From NCBI GenBank assembly GCA_051000345.1, contig JBPCOJ010000059.1:1-22680 (forward strand): a stretch of 22,680 nt of DNA, read 5' to 3'. The position numbers were made by a program, and so were the translations under genes. The stretch comes from JBHENC01 sp051000345. GTDB lineage: Bacteria > Acidobacteriota > Blastocatellia > Pyrinomonadales > Pyrinomonadaceae. The notes below the pieces were generated by a model that ran no database searches, was not told where the DNA came from, and saw only the letters and a program-made list of their open reading frames with translations. Every line of letters starts with the position of its first letter. Position 1 is the first letter of the stretch. Shown here one piece after another: positions 1-8,287 of the stretch.

Positions 1-486
1 GGCGCGGATGGTTATCACAAGTTTCCGCAAGTCGGCACGGTCGTGATTGAGGATGATGTGGAGATCGGCGCGAACAGTTGCGTTGATCGCGGCGCGCTCG
101 GTGAAACGCGTATCGGGCGCGGCACAAAGATCGATAACCTCGTGCAGATCGGGCATAACGTACAAATCGGCGAGCGCGTCGTTATCGCGGCGCAGACGGG
201 AATTTCCGGCAGCACTGTTATTGAAGACGACGCGGTAATCGGCGGGCAAGTCGGGATGGGCGATCATGCGCGCGTGCAGCGCGGCGCAATCGTCGGGTCG
301 AAGGCGGGGATTTTGCCGGGCAAGATCGTGCGCGCAGGGTCGGTTATGTGGGGCATTCCGGTGCGCCCGCTCGATGAATACAAACGCCTCAACGCATACT
401 TCGGACGCCTGCCGCAGATGCACAAAGAATTAAAAGTCTTGCGCGAGCAGATAAGGAAACTTGCCGCGCGTTTCGATGAAAAGTAA
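1..486 (+). CDS. lpxD: LpxD, UDP-3-O-acyl-glucosamine N-acyltransferase (3' part, 5' end outside window)
   Basis: The reading frame is open from base 1 and ends at TAA 484-486, giving the last 161 residues of a family that is usually about 340 long. LpxD transfers a 3-hydroxyacyl chain from acyl-ACP to the 2-amine of UDP-3-O-acyl-glucosamine, the third step of cytoplasmic lipid A synthesis. The visible part is a left-handed beta-helix of hexapeptide repeats (VEIGAN, TRIGRG, VQIGER, AVIGGQ) followed by a C-terminal helix. The segment IDNLVQIGHNVQIG holds the family's catalytic histidine at codon 52 (bases 154-156, equivalent to E. coli His239). A second histidine in GDHARV (codon 89) sits where E. 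coli has His284. The C-terminal MHKELKVLREQIRKL helix is also typical. The gene converges on lpxB, with 28 bases between the stop codons. The N-terminal uridine-binding domain cannot be seen. Confidence 0.95.
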   Translation, partial: GADGYHKFPQVGTVVIEDDVEIGANSCVDRGALGETRIGRGTKIDNLVQIGHNVQIGERVVIAAQTGISGSTVIEDDAVIGGQVGMGDHARVQRGAIVGSKAGILPGKIVRAGSVMWGIPVRPLDEYKRLNAYFGRLPQMHKELKVLREQIRKLAARFDEK

Positions 487-514
487 TAACAGGGCAGGGC
501 GTAATGTGCAGCGG

Positions 515-1753
515 TTAGAAAATCTTTTCGTTTGCGTTCCAATTATGCAGAGCGTGGATAATGGTGTCTGCGGCGCGCTTCGATGCTCCGCCCGCGCCGA
601 GCCGCGCGACGGCTTCGCGTAGTTGCAAGCGTGCGCGGCGATTGCGTTCGGTGTCGAGCAGCACTATTAGTTCATCGGCGAGGCGAGCGCCTGTGAAATC
701 GTTTTGCATTAGTTCGGTGGCGATGCGCTTTCCTGCGATGAGGTTGACGAGGCCGAAGTGTTCCGTGTCGATGAGGCGTCCGAGCGTATGCCAATTCAGC
801 GCGGATTCTTTATAGACGACGACGAGCGGCGTGCCAATGAGCGCGGCTTCGAGCGTGGCTGTGCCGCTTGTGACGGCTGCCGCGTTTGCTGCGGCGAGTG
901 CGTCGTAAGTTGCGCCTTCGATGATGCGCAAGCGTTCGATGAGTTGCGGCGTGTCGGCGGTTGATGTTGATTCGGTTGGCGTTGAATCGGTGTCTATAGT
1001 GGCGACGATTTCGGCGGCTTCTTCGCGTGACCTGTTCGGCGCGAGCGCGAGTGTGAATTGCGCGTTCGGCTGCGTGCGTAGAAGGATTTGCGCCGCGTCG
1101 AGCATGAGCGGAAGATTGCGCGTGAGTTCTTTGCGGCGGCTGCCGGGCAAGAGTGCGATGACGGGATGCTCCGGCGTTAGATTGTTGCGCAGGCAAAACT
1201 CTGCGCGCGTTGTTTGCGTGCCGAGTGTGCCGACGAGCGGGTGGCCGACGAACTCGACATGCGAGAGGCCGCGCGCGTTGTACCAAGCGGATTCAAAAGG
1301 CAGTATGGAGAGCAGCAAATCTACGTCGCGGCGCATATTGCGTATGCGGTGCGCGCGCCACGCCCAGAGCTGCGGGCTGACGTAATAAATAACTTTGAGG
1401 CCGCGACGGTGCAGTGCGCGCGCGAGACGCAAATTAAAGTCAGGCCAATCGACGAGGATGACGGCATCCGGGCGGCGCGCAAGGGCAGTGCATTTGAGCG
1501 TTTGAAAAACCCGCCAGAAAAGGGGGAGCGCGCGGCCTATTCCGGCGATGCCCGTAATCGAGAGATGATCCGTGCGAACGATTTCTTCGACGCCCGCCGC
1601 GCGCATCTTTTCTCCGGTTGCGCCGAAGAATTCAAAATCCCTGTTCGCATCCTGTTCGCGTAAGGAGTGGACGAGTGAGGCGGCGAGCGTGTCGCCCGAA
1701 GCTTCTCCGGCGACGATCATCAAGCGATGTGTTGGCTGCTTCGATTCGCGCAT
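515..1753 (-). CDS. lpxB: LpxB, lipid-A-disaccharide synthase (GT19)
   Basis: LpxB joins UDP-2,3-diacylglucosamine to lipid X to make the tetraacyl disaccharide of lipid A, at the inner face of the cytoplasmic membrane. The 412-residue product has the family landmarks in order: AGEASGD near the N-terminus, LVDWPDFNLRLA, YYVSPQLWAWR, FVGHPL, LLPGSRRKE, then GTATLEAAL and VVVYK in the UDP-binding half, ending in GAGGASKRAAD. The open frame extends to 2008, but the family starts a few residues before MIVAGEASGD, so ATG 1753 (MRESKQPTH) is chosen. The extra upstream residues are arginine- and leucine-rich and unlike LpxB. There is no Shine-Dalgarno sequence before 1753; a possible leaderless promoter is listed separately. 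One oddity is a Thr/Ser/Asp-rich stretch of about 20 residues (TDSTPTESTSTAD) before LIERLRIIEG, probably a flexible loop. The gene converges on lpxD and diverges from lptD. Confidence 0.95.
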   Translation of the reverse strand: MRESKQPTHRLMIVAGEASGDTLAASLVHSLREQDANRDFEFFGATGEKMRAAGVEEIVRTDHLSITGIAGIGRALPLFWRVFQTLKCTALARRPDAVILVDWPDFNLRLARALHRRGLKVIYYVSPQLWAWRAHRIRNMRRDVDLLLSILPFESAWYNARGLSHVEFVGHPLVGTLGTQTTRAEFCLRNNLTPEHPVIALLPGSRRKELTRNLPLMLDAAQILLRTQPNAQFTLALAPNRSREEAAEIVATIDTDSTPTESTSTADTPQLIERLRIIEGATYDALAAANAAAVTSGTATLEAALIGTPLVVVYKESALNWHTLGRLIDTEHFGLVNLIAGKRIATELMQNDFTGARLADELIVLLDTERNRRARLQLREAVARLGAGGASKRAADTIIHALHNWNANEKIF

Positions 1754-1762
1754 CAGCGAAGC

Positions 1763-1771
1763 ATCATAACA
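1763..1771 (-). promoter_or_regulatory. Possible extended -10 promoter of lpxB
   Basis: Read on the minus strand this is TGTTATGAT, which fits the extended -10 pattern TGnTATAAT with one change. No convincing -35 lies 16-18 bases upstream. Transcription would begin within a few bases of the lpxB ATG at 1753, giving an almost leaderless message. That would explain why no Shine-Dalgarno is present. The call rests on one short motif. Confidence 0.3.
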
Positions 1772-1935
1772 GCACAGAGAGCGTTGAAGGCATAAGGAAG
1801 AAAGAAGCGCGAGTGTTGTTAAGGAATGTGCGTGCGGTGTCAGCGTGGATGCTTGTCGCGCGTTGCAAGCGCGTGTTAGCATCAGCGGCGGTTTATTAGA
1901 CCAATTATTTCGTCGTTTTGCGTTCCGTTTTTCCC

Positions 1936-4521
1936 GTGAACAAAAAAAGTTTTCATTTCGCGTCGCCGTTCTTCGCGTCGCTGATGTTGTGTTTGCTGCT
2001 CGCCGCATTCGCGCCTCTTCGTGTCCGCGCGCAGAGCACGAATCCGGTTGACCGCGAAGTTACGAATCCGCTGACGGACACGCCGAACATCAATCCATTA
2101 ATGCAGGATCAACCTGTGCGCCCGCGCCAGCCCGCCCAAACAGGAATAACCGGAAAGACTGGCGGAGAATTGCCGCCGCCGAACTTGCTTGACGTCAACG
2201 CTGATCGGCAAACAATTTCGGGGCCGAAGGATGCGCGCGTCGCCGTTTATGATGGCAATGTCGATGTGCGTTTCGGCGCGTTTCGCTTGCAGGCAGATAA
2301 AGTCACCGTCACGGAAGCCGACAATCGCATTCTCGCCGAAGGCAACGTCGTGTTCGATCAAGAGCCGGGACAACGCATCACTGGGTCGCGCGCCGATGTC
2401 AACTACGCATCGAAGACCGGCTACTTTCTGAACAGCACGGGCTTTACCAATCAAACGCAGGACGGCACGGTGATTTACTTCACGGCTGACCGCGTGGACA
2501 AAGTAAGCGTTGATACGATTATTGCGTCGAACGCGGAAGTGACGGCGTGCGAAGACAACGTGCCGAAGTGGAGCTTTCGCTCGAGGCGCGCGACGATTAA
2601 ATTAAATGACCGCGTGCGCGTCGCCCGAATGAGTTTTCGCGTCAAAGGCCGTCCGGTTGTTTATCTACCCTTCGCTTCGATTTCGATTAAGAAACAGGAT
2701 CGCGCGAGCGGCTTTTTGTCGCCGACTTTTAGCGGCTCCGGCAAAAAAGGCTTTCGCATCTCAAACGCTTATTACCAAACGCTCGGGCGCTCCGCAGACA
2801 TTACCTTTCGCAACGATTTGTACACGGCGCGCGGACTCGGCTTCGGCGCGGATTTGCGCACGCGCTTTAGCTCCCGCTCGTTTCTCAACGTAGGTTTCTT
2901 TACGGTCAAGGATCGCATCTTCGGCGCCAAGTCGAGCGCGCAAAACCCGAATCAAGGCGGCTCCAGCTTTACTGCCGAAGGAGTCAATTATTTCCCGAAC
3001 GGCTTTACCGCAGTTGCCGATGTCAACATCACCTCGAACCTCGCATTCCGGCAAGTCTTCTCCGATCTGATTCAGCAGGTTATTTCGCCGCTCGAAACAT
3101 CGCAGGTCTTCGTTAATAAAAATTTCGGCGATTACAGTTTCAATCTTCTCGCGCGCTCGCAGGTGACGACGCTTTCATCGCAGCTTACTGCCAGCACGAA
3201 CACGCGCATACGCACGAGGGAACTGCCGAGCATCACGCTCGATAAACGTCCTTCGGCGCTCGCGCGTTTCAAGCGCGTGCCTGTTTATTTTTCCTTCGAG
3301 GGCGGGCTTGAAGGCGTGAGCCGCAAGGAAACGGCGGACGACGTTGTGCTGTTTCGCCAGCAGGCAGGCAGCGAACCGCTCGTCAGCCCGTCGATTGTGC
3401 AGCGTCTCGACGTGCATCCGAAATTTTCGATTCCACTGGAATACGGCGGCTGGTCTCTGACGGCGACGGGCGGAGTGCGCGGAACCTTTTACTCGAACTC
3501 GATTGACCCTGCGACGCGCCTCGTGCTCGGGCGCGATGTGACGCGCGGCTACGGGGAGTTCGAGTTGGATTTTCGCCCTCCGGCGCTCGCGCGCAATTTT
3601 CGCCGCGCCGACAGTTCGTTTCGCTTTCGCCACGTCATCGAACCTTATTTGATTTATCGCAAAATCGGCGGCATCAATAATTTCAATCGAATCATACGCT
3701 TCGATGCGGAAGACGCCATTGCCGACACAAACGAAATCGAGTATGGAATAACGAACCGCTTTTTCACACGCCGTTCAACGGAAAACGTGTCGGACGCGGC
3801 GGCGCGGGCAGCGATTAAAAACGAGAGCGCGGACAGCAAGACGCTGGCGAATCAACCTTACGAAGCTTTGAGCATTACGATTCGCGGCAAATACTTTTTC
3901 GATCCGACCTTTGGCGGCGCGCTCATTCCCGGACAGCGCAATCAATTTTACCCGCTCAACGAATTGTCTGGCTTTACCTTCGGCGGCGTGCCGCGCAATT
4001 TCTCGCCCGTCAACGTCGAAGCGCGCTATCGTCCGAGCCGCGATCTCTTCGCAGACGCGCGGCTGGACTTTGACACAGTACAGAACGGCGGCGTGCGCAA
4101 TACTTCGCTGACCTTCGGCTTGACGCGCCCGTTCATACAACTTTTCCAGAGCTACTACTACGAGCGCGCGGTGCGGCTTGTGCCGTCCCTGCGGCGTTTC
4201 TCGGACACGCGCGGCCTCGAGCCGGGAACGCTCGCCGGTTCGCAGTTCAGCCCGGCTGTCTTCGTCGGCAATCGTGCGCGCGGCGCATTCGGGGGCGTGT
4301 CGTTTTTCTTCGATTTCCAGCGGCGGCCTGTCGGCGTCAATTCGCCGCTTCTGCGCTCCGCCAACATCACCGCCGGTTATGCCTTCGACTGCTGCGCCGT
4401 GACGATTCAGGACAATCGTTTTAACGCCGGTTTGCGCAACGAAAATCGAGTCGTTTTCAGCTTTCGTTTGAACGGCATCGGCACCTTCGGCACGGAACAA
4501 TTCGGCCAGCGTTCCCGCTAA
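1936..4521 (+). CDS. lptD: LptD, LPS-assembly outer membrane protein
   Basis: LptD is the outer-membrane barrel that, with its lipoprotein plug LptE, inserts LPS into the outer leaflet. GTG 1936 gives a clean signal peptide (MNKKSF, hydrophobic core, cleavage near VRA-QS at residue 32). TTG 1918 in the same frame would add six residues, and neither start has a clear ribosome binding site. The periplasmic beta-jellyroll (OstA/LptA-like) spans about residues 95-170 (YDGNVDVRFG, ADKVTVTEADNRILAEGNVV). It is followed by the LptD hallmark region from TACEDNVPKWSFRSR to PVVYLPFASISIKKQDRASG. The rest, to residue 861, is a long beta-barrel of alternating strands. Cysteines that match the family are Cys205 (TACED) and the adjacent pair Cys819-Cys820 near the C-terminus. 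The cysteine that E. coli has at the mature N-terminus is absent. The product is longer than the E. coli protein (784). lptA, lptE and the Lpt ABC genes are not in the window. Confidence 0.93.
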   Translation: MNKKSFHFASPFFASLMLCLLLAAFAPLRVRAQSTNPVDREVTNPLTDTPNINPLMQDQPVRPRQPAQTGITGKTGGELPPPNLLDVNADRQTISGPKDARVAVYDGNVDVRFGAFRLQADKVTVTEADNRILAEGNVVFDQEPGQRITGSRADVNYASKTGYFLNSTGFTNQTQDGTVIYFTADRVDKVSVDTIIASNAEVTACEDNVPKWSFRSRRATIKLNDRVRVARMSFRVKGRPVVYLPFASISIKKQDRASGFLSPTFSGSGKKGFRISNAYYQTLGRSADITFRNDLYTARGLGFGADLRTRFSSRSFLNVGFFTVKDRIFGAKSSAQNPNQGGSSFTAEGVNYFPNGFTAVADVNITSNLAFRQVFSDLIQQVISPLETSQVFVNKNFGDYSFNLLARSQVTTLSSQLTASTNTRIRTRELPSITLDKRPSALARFKRVPVYFSFEGGLEGVSRKETADDVVLFRQQAGSEPLVSPSIVQRLDVHPKFSIPLEYGGWSLTATGGVRGTFYSNSIDPATRLVLGRDVTRGYGEFELDFRPPALARNFRRADSSFRFRHVIEPYLIYRKIGGINNFNRIIRFDAEDAIADTNEIEYGITNRFFTRRSTENVSDAAARAAIKNESADSKTLANQPYEALSITIRGKYFFDPTFGGALIPGQRNQFYPLNELSGFTFGGVPRNFSPVNVEARYRPSRDLFADARLDFDTVQNGGVRNTSLTFGLTRPFIQLFQSYYYERAVRLVPSLRRFSDTRGLEPGTLAGSQFSPAVFVGNRARGAFGGVSFFFDFQRRPVGVNSPLLRSANITAGYAFDCCAVTIQDNRFNAGLRNENRVVFSFRLNGIGTFGTEQFGQRSR

Positions 4522-4906
4522 CTTTACAAGCCTCCGTTGCGCCGCCCGAAGTTTGACATTGCGCCGGTAAATCCACTCAAACTATAATGCTTGACCGGCT
4601 GCCTGTGCGGACGATCCGAATTTCCTGCGAGAAGGCTTTGCGCGGCTTCTATCGCATTGAAATTTTTGTGAAATTAATGCAAACTATTCGGGACATTCTG
4701 CATCAGAATTAGCAATCGGATTCAACGCCGAATAAGTCAGGTCAGTCAGGCTTTACCGCAGGCGAGTTAAACCCCCAAAATAAGCGTTCTTTTCAAGCAG
4801 CGGTCAGTTTAATACGGCGTTCCTCGCAAGTTTTTGCCGCAAAAAGCGATGGCCCCGTGCGTAAAAAAACCGTTCTTGTCTTTAATTAATCAGGAGAGAG
4901 CATACT
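4522..4906 (+). other. 385-bp intergenic region, probable long leader of the protease gene
   Basis: No coding region is supported here. The stretch is more AT-rich than the flanking genes. It holds the -10 candidate listed next, a weak hairpin around 4631-4651 (AGAAG and CTTCT arms), the five-base unit GTCAG in direct repeat at 4736-4749, and a run of seven A at 4863-4869. Its end is the strong ribosome binding site AGGAGAGAG (4892-4900), six bases before the GTG at 4907. If the promoter is right, the leader is about 310 nt, long enough for post-transcriptional control, but I recognise no known riboswitch in it. Confidence 0.5.
4559..4588 (+). promoter_or_regulatory. Candidate sigma70-like promoter upstream of the protease gene
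   Basis: A perfect TATAAT lies at 4583-4588. With 18-base spacing the -35 would be TTGCGC (4559-4564), which matches only the first three positions. A perfect TTGACA at 4553-4558 lies 24 bases away, too far to act with this -10. The expected start is near 4595. Confidence 0.35.
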
Positions 4907-7900
4907 GTGTCGCACGTTTCTTCCCATCACCCTTCGCGCCCGCGCCTCCACAAAAAACAATCAAACTCCATTATTCGCCGACGCTTCACGCTCGTGCTGT
5001 GCCTTTTGGCAGTTGTTATGCTGCCGCTGGCTTTGCGTTTACGCGCCGCCGGTGCTCAATCCGTTGATCCGGCAGATGCCTTTAGCGCTAAGGCAGATAA
5101 ATTACTGCAGCGCGTTTACCACGCCGCCAACGTTGATTCCGGCACGGCGACAACCGAATCGAGAACGCAAGCCGCCCGCGAGCAATTGCTCGATGAGCCT
5201 TTGACCGGCGAACTCGGGCAGCTCTCGCAGATTGTCAGCCTCGAACCATTGGCGAACGGCGATGTTAAAGTCGATCTGACAGTGCGTCTGGCGGCGGACG
5301 TGGACGAATCGGAATTGCGCGCCGCAGGCTTTGCGACGGGCGCGCGCATCGGCAACATCGTCACCGTCGAAGCCCCCGCAGACCGTTTGCCGGAACTCGC
5401 TGCTTTATCGTCCGTGCGTAAAATGCAGGCGGGTGTTTATCGCTATCCGCTGAATGACCGCGCACGCCGCGATGTCGGCATCGACAACGCTTCAGGCCAG
5501 CGCGTCGTCGGGCAAACAGGGAGCGGCGTCGTCGTCGGCATTATCGACACAGGCATAGATTTTCGTCACGGCGATTTTCGCAAGGCTGATGGCACGACAC
5601 GCATTAAGGCTTTGTGGGATATGTCCCGCGCTCCCGGCGACTATGTTTTGCCGGGTACCACCTCGTCGCCGCTCGGTCATGCTTACACCGAAGCGGACAT
5701 CAATGCGGCTCTGGTGGGCGACGCAACCGCCGTACTGGAAAAGGATTTGAATGGTCACGGGACGCATGTCGCGGGAACTGCGGCAGGCAACGGACTCGGC
5801 GGAACAGCGCCGGGTACTTACGCGGGTATGGCTCCCGAAGCCGATTTAGTCATTGTCAAAGCCACCCGCTCGACTACCTCCTCCGCTCGCTTTGACACGA
5901 ATGACACAATAAACGCACTCAAATTTATACAGCAGCAGGCCGCCGCGCTCAATGAGCCTTTTGTCATCAACATGAGCCTCGGCGGGCAACTCGGCCCCCA
6001 CGACGGCACGGGCAATGACGAAATAGCGATTGATAATCTCGTCAACGGCGGAGCGGGGCGCGCCGTCTGCGTTGCCGCCGGTAACGAAGGCAGCGACGGC
6101 GTTCACGCGAGCACCACTATCCAAGCGGGCGGAAGCATTATTATAAATTTCCATCTCTTCCCAAGTTCATCCACCCAGTTTATTGATTTATATAATCGCA
6201 ATTCCGATAAGTACCGCGTCACCGTTACGCGGCCTGATGGTACGACAACACTCGGCCCTGTTGCCTTCGTCTCCAGTGGATCACAGGCATCAGACCAGTA
6301 TTTGGAGATAGATAACAGTACTGACCCGCAGAACGGTCAGCCGGACATCTTTCTTATCTTCAAAAAAGATGCCCCGGCAGGAGATTGGAAAATAACTCTG
6401 CAGGATGCTGACAGCAATTCAAATGGTGCCTTTGATGCGTGGGCGCAAGGTGATGGCAATAGTGTGGATCACACCCAGTTTCTTAATTTCGTTGACAACA
6501 ATTCGCACCTTGTCGGTTCGCCCGGCACAGCACGCGGCGCGATCACAGTCGGCGCTTATGTCACGCGCACGGCAGGCAATATAAACATCCCTAGCTTAGT
6601 AGTAGGCAATTACGCTTATTTTACTAGTTCCGGCCCGACCGCCGACGGACGCCAGAAACCGGAAATCAGCGCGCCCGGCTATTATATTTACTCGTCTCGG
6701 TCATCGTCTTTACCCCCGCCCCCTGCCGACCCAACGCGGCCGGATAGTATCTTTGCTTATGGGACAGGTTCTAATGCTGTTGCAAACGAAGATAGAGCAC
6801 ACTATGGAGGCCTCGCCGGAACGAGCATGGCGACGCCCGTCACGGCAGGTTCCGTTGCCTTGCTGCTGCAAGCCAATCGAAGCTTATCGAACGATCAAAT
6901 CAAAAGTCTTCTGACCGGCAATGCAAGTCACGACGGCTTTGATCCGGCAGGCTGGAATTCACACTTCGGCTTCGGCAAACTAAACATTGCCGCCGCCCTA
7001 AACGCTGCCGGTGTGCCGACAGCGACACCGACACCGACGCCCACACCGACGCCTGTCTATTCCATCGCAGGCCGTGTGACAAACGATTTAGTTCCCATCA
7101 GCGGTGCGTTCATCACTTTGAGCGGCACGCAAGCGGGCGCGGTGCAAACGGATACCAACGGTAACTATTCTTTTGCGAACCTCACGTCCGGCGGCAATTA
7201 CACGGTTTCAGTGTCGAAGGCGAATTATGTGTTCAATGCGCCGCAAAGCTTGACGTTTAGTGATTTGAGCGCCAACCAAACGGCTAACTTTACAGGCACA
7301 GTGCGCTCATACACGATTAGCGGACGCATTACCGATGTCAACAGCAACATTGTGCAGGGCATCTACGTTGCAGTAACAGTCAACGGCGCGGCTGCCGGTG
7401 TGATTCCTGTCGATGCCAACGGCAACTATACGTTGTCAGGAACTTCCGGTAGCACATACACGTTGACGCCCTCGAAAGCCGGTTACGTATTCTTTTTGCC
7501 GAGCCAAACCGTTAGCAATCTAAGCGCTAACGTGACGCTCGGTAACTTCACGGCGCTCAACGCGACGCAGCTTGACGATACGACGTTCTTCGTCGAACAG
7601 CACTATAAAGACTTTCTCGCGCGTGGCTCCGATCCGGGCGGACTTGCTTACTGGTCTGGTCTTATCAATCAATGCAACGGCGATGCGCAGTGCATTGACG
7701 GGCAACGCGTGTCTGTCTCGGCGGCGTTCTTTATCGAGCAGGAATTTCAGGAGAGTGGCAACTATGTTTACAGGCTCTATAAGGGAACGTTGAACCGACG
7801 TCCGATCTTTACGGAATTCAACGCGGATCGCAGTCAGGTAGTCGGCGGAACGGGTCTTGCCGCAAGCAAGCAAGCGCTTGCCGATGCGTGGGTCGCGAGG

Positions 7901-8287
7901 CCGGAATTTACGCAGAAGTACGGACAAAACCCGACGCCCGATCAACTCGTGGATGCGCTGATTGCTTCCATCAAGACGACCACCGGCAACACAGTTGATT
8001 TAAGCAGCCAGCGACAGACTTACCTCTCGGAATTGCAGAGCGGCGCGTCGCGCGGGCAAGTCGTCAGAGAATTAATCGAGCAGCAGGCGTTTCAACAGGC
8101 GGAGTTCAATCGAGCCTTCGTGCTGATGCAATACTTCGGTTATTTGCGACGCGACCCGGATCAGGGCGGCTACGATTTCTGGCTCGGCATATTGACCAAT
8201 AAACTGCCGAATGATTCGTCCGGCTACCGCGCGATGGTCAAAGCTTTTATGACTTCCATCGAGTACCGTGCGCGGTTTCCCAGATAG
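4907..8287 (+). CDS. Secreted subtilisin-like (S8) serine protease with carboxypeptidase-regulatory-like repeats and C-terminal DUF4214 module
   Basis: GTG 4907 follows AGGAGAGAG by six bases. The 1126-residue product begins with a basic n-region and hydrophobic core ending near AAGAQS, an export signal. After an approximately 150-residue propeptide-like region comes the S8 domain with a complete triad: Asp214 (GIIDTGID), His284 (GHGTHVAGT) and Ser640 (GTSMATP). The oxyanion asparagine is Asn393 (AAGNEG). Asn393 and Ser640 are about 250 residues apart because of an inserted beta-rich, more AT-rich segment (about residues 405-530). A Pro-Thr linker (704-716, alternating PT) leads to two carboxypeptidase-regulatory-like beta-sandwich repeats (YSIAGRVTN and YTISGRITD, each with a DxNGNYxxxG/L turn). 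The DUF4214 module follows (about 890-1126), with Cys-X5-Cys, VSVSAAFFIEQEF, YLRRDPD and a terminal YRARF. It is probably an extracellular or surface protease. The substrate is unknown, and the DUF4214 module may tether it. It seems monocistronic. Confidence 0.92.
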   Translation: MSHVSSHHPSRPRLHKKQSNSIIRRRFTLVLCLLAVVMLPLALRLRAAGAQSVDPADAFSAKADKLLQRVYHAANVDSGTATTESRTQAAREQLLDEPLTGELGQLSQIVSLEPLANGDVKVDLTVRLAADVDESELRAAGFATGARIGNIVTVEAPADRLPELAALSSVRKMQAGVYRYPLNDRARRDVGIDNASGQRVVGQTGSGVVVGIIDTGIDFRHGDFRKADGTTRIKALWDMSRAPGDYVLPGTTSSPLGHAYTEADINAALVGDATAVLEKDLNGHGTHVAGTAAGNGLGGTAPGTYAGMAPEADLVIVKATRSTTSSARFDTNDTINALKFIQQQAAALNEPFVINMSLGGQLGPHDGTGNDEIAIDNLVNGGAGRAVCVAAGNEGSDGVHASTTIQAGGSIIINFHLFPSSSTQFIDLYNRNSDKYRVTVTRPDGTTTLGPVAFVSSGSQASDQYLEIDNSTDPQNGQPDIFLIFKKDAPAGDWKITLQDADSNSNGAFDAWAQGDGNSVDHTQFLNFVDNNSHLVGSPGTARGAITVGAYVTRTAGNINIPSLVVGNYAYFTSSGPTADGRQKPEISAPGYYIYSSRSSSLPPPPADPTRPDSIFAYGTGSNAVANEDRAHYGGLAGTSMATPVTAGSVALLLQANRSLSNDQIKSLLTGNASHDGFDPAGWNSHFGFGKLNIAAALNAAGVPTATPTPTPTPTPVYSIAGRVTNDLVPISGAFITLSGTQAGAVQTDTNGNYSFANLTSGGNYTVSVSKANYVFNAPQSLTFSDLSANQTANFTGTVRSYTISGRITDVNSNIVQGIYVAVTVNGAAAGVIPVDANGNYTLSGTSGSTYTLTPSKAGYVFFLPSQTVSNLSANVTLGNFTALNATQLDDTTFFVEQHYKDFLARGSDPGGLAYWSGLINQCNGDAQCIDGQRVSVSAAFFIEQEFQESGNYVYRLYKGTLNRRPIFTEFNADRSQVVGGTGLAASKQALADAWVARPEFTQKYGQNPTPDQLVDALIASIKTTTGNTVDLSSQRQTYLSELQSGASRGQVVRELIEQQAFQQAEFNRAFVLMQYFGYLRRDPDQGGYDFWLGILTNKLPNDSSGYRAMVKAFMTSIEYRARFPR
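6121..6480 (+). other. AT-rich insertion segment inside the protease gene
   Basis: By hand count, bases 6121-6240 plus 6301-6420 are 109 G/C of 240 (45%), against 74 of 120 (62%) for 5461-5580 just upstream in the same gene. The segment encodes a beta-rich insert in the S8 domain between the oxyanion Asn and the catalytic Ser. It uses AT-ending codons such as TTA, TAT and AAT more than its surroundings. It may have been acquired separately or may be under different constraint. Confidence 0.5.
7703..7789 (+). repeat. 87-bp near-identical patch, copy 1 (in the protease DUF4214 module)
   Basis: This segment matches 12945-13031 in the propeller/DUF4214 gene at 81 of 87 bases by hand alignment. 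It includes uninterrupted identical runs of 27 and 33 bases. Flanking sequence of the two genes encodes similar protein but differs much more at synonymous sites. Confidence 0.85.

Noticed and set aside
1754..2008. N-terminal extension of lpxB to the longest open frame
   Set aside because: The added 85 residues are unlike LpxB and overlap the lptD start on the other strand. The family motif begins just after ATG 1753.
3775..4500. 241-codon antisense frame within lptD
   Set aside because: It is a high-GC shadow frame. lptD is clearly real on the plus strand and the antisense product has no recognisable motif.
4553..4588. TTGACA at 4553-4558 with TATAAT at 4583-4588 as one promoter
   Set aside because: The spacer is 24 bases, far from the 16-18 needed. 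Only the -10 is kept, with a weaker -35.
4595..4890. c-di-GMP or another known riboswitch in the protease leader
   Set aside because: Short motifs such as CGCAAAAAGC and GGCCCC looked suggestive, but the conserved core and paired helices could not be assembled.
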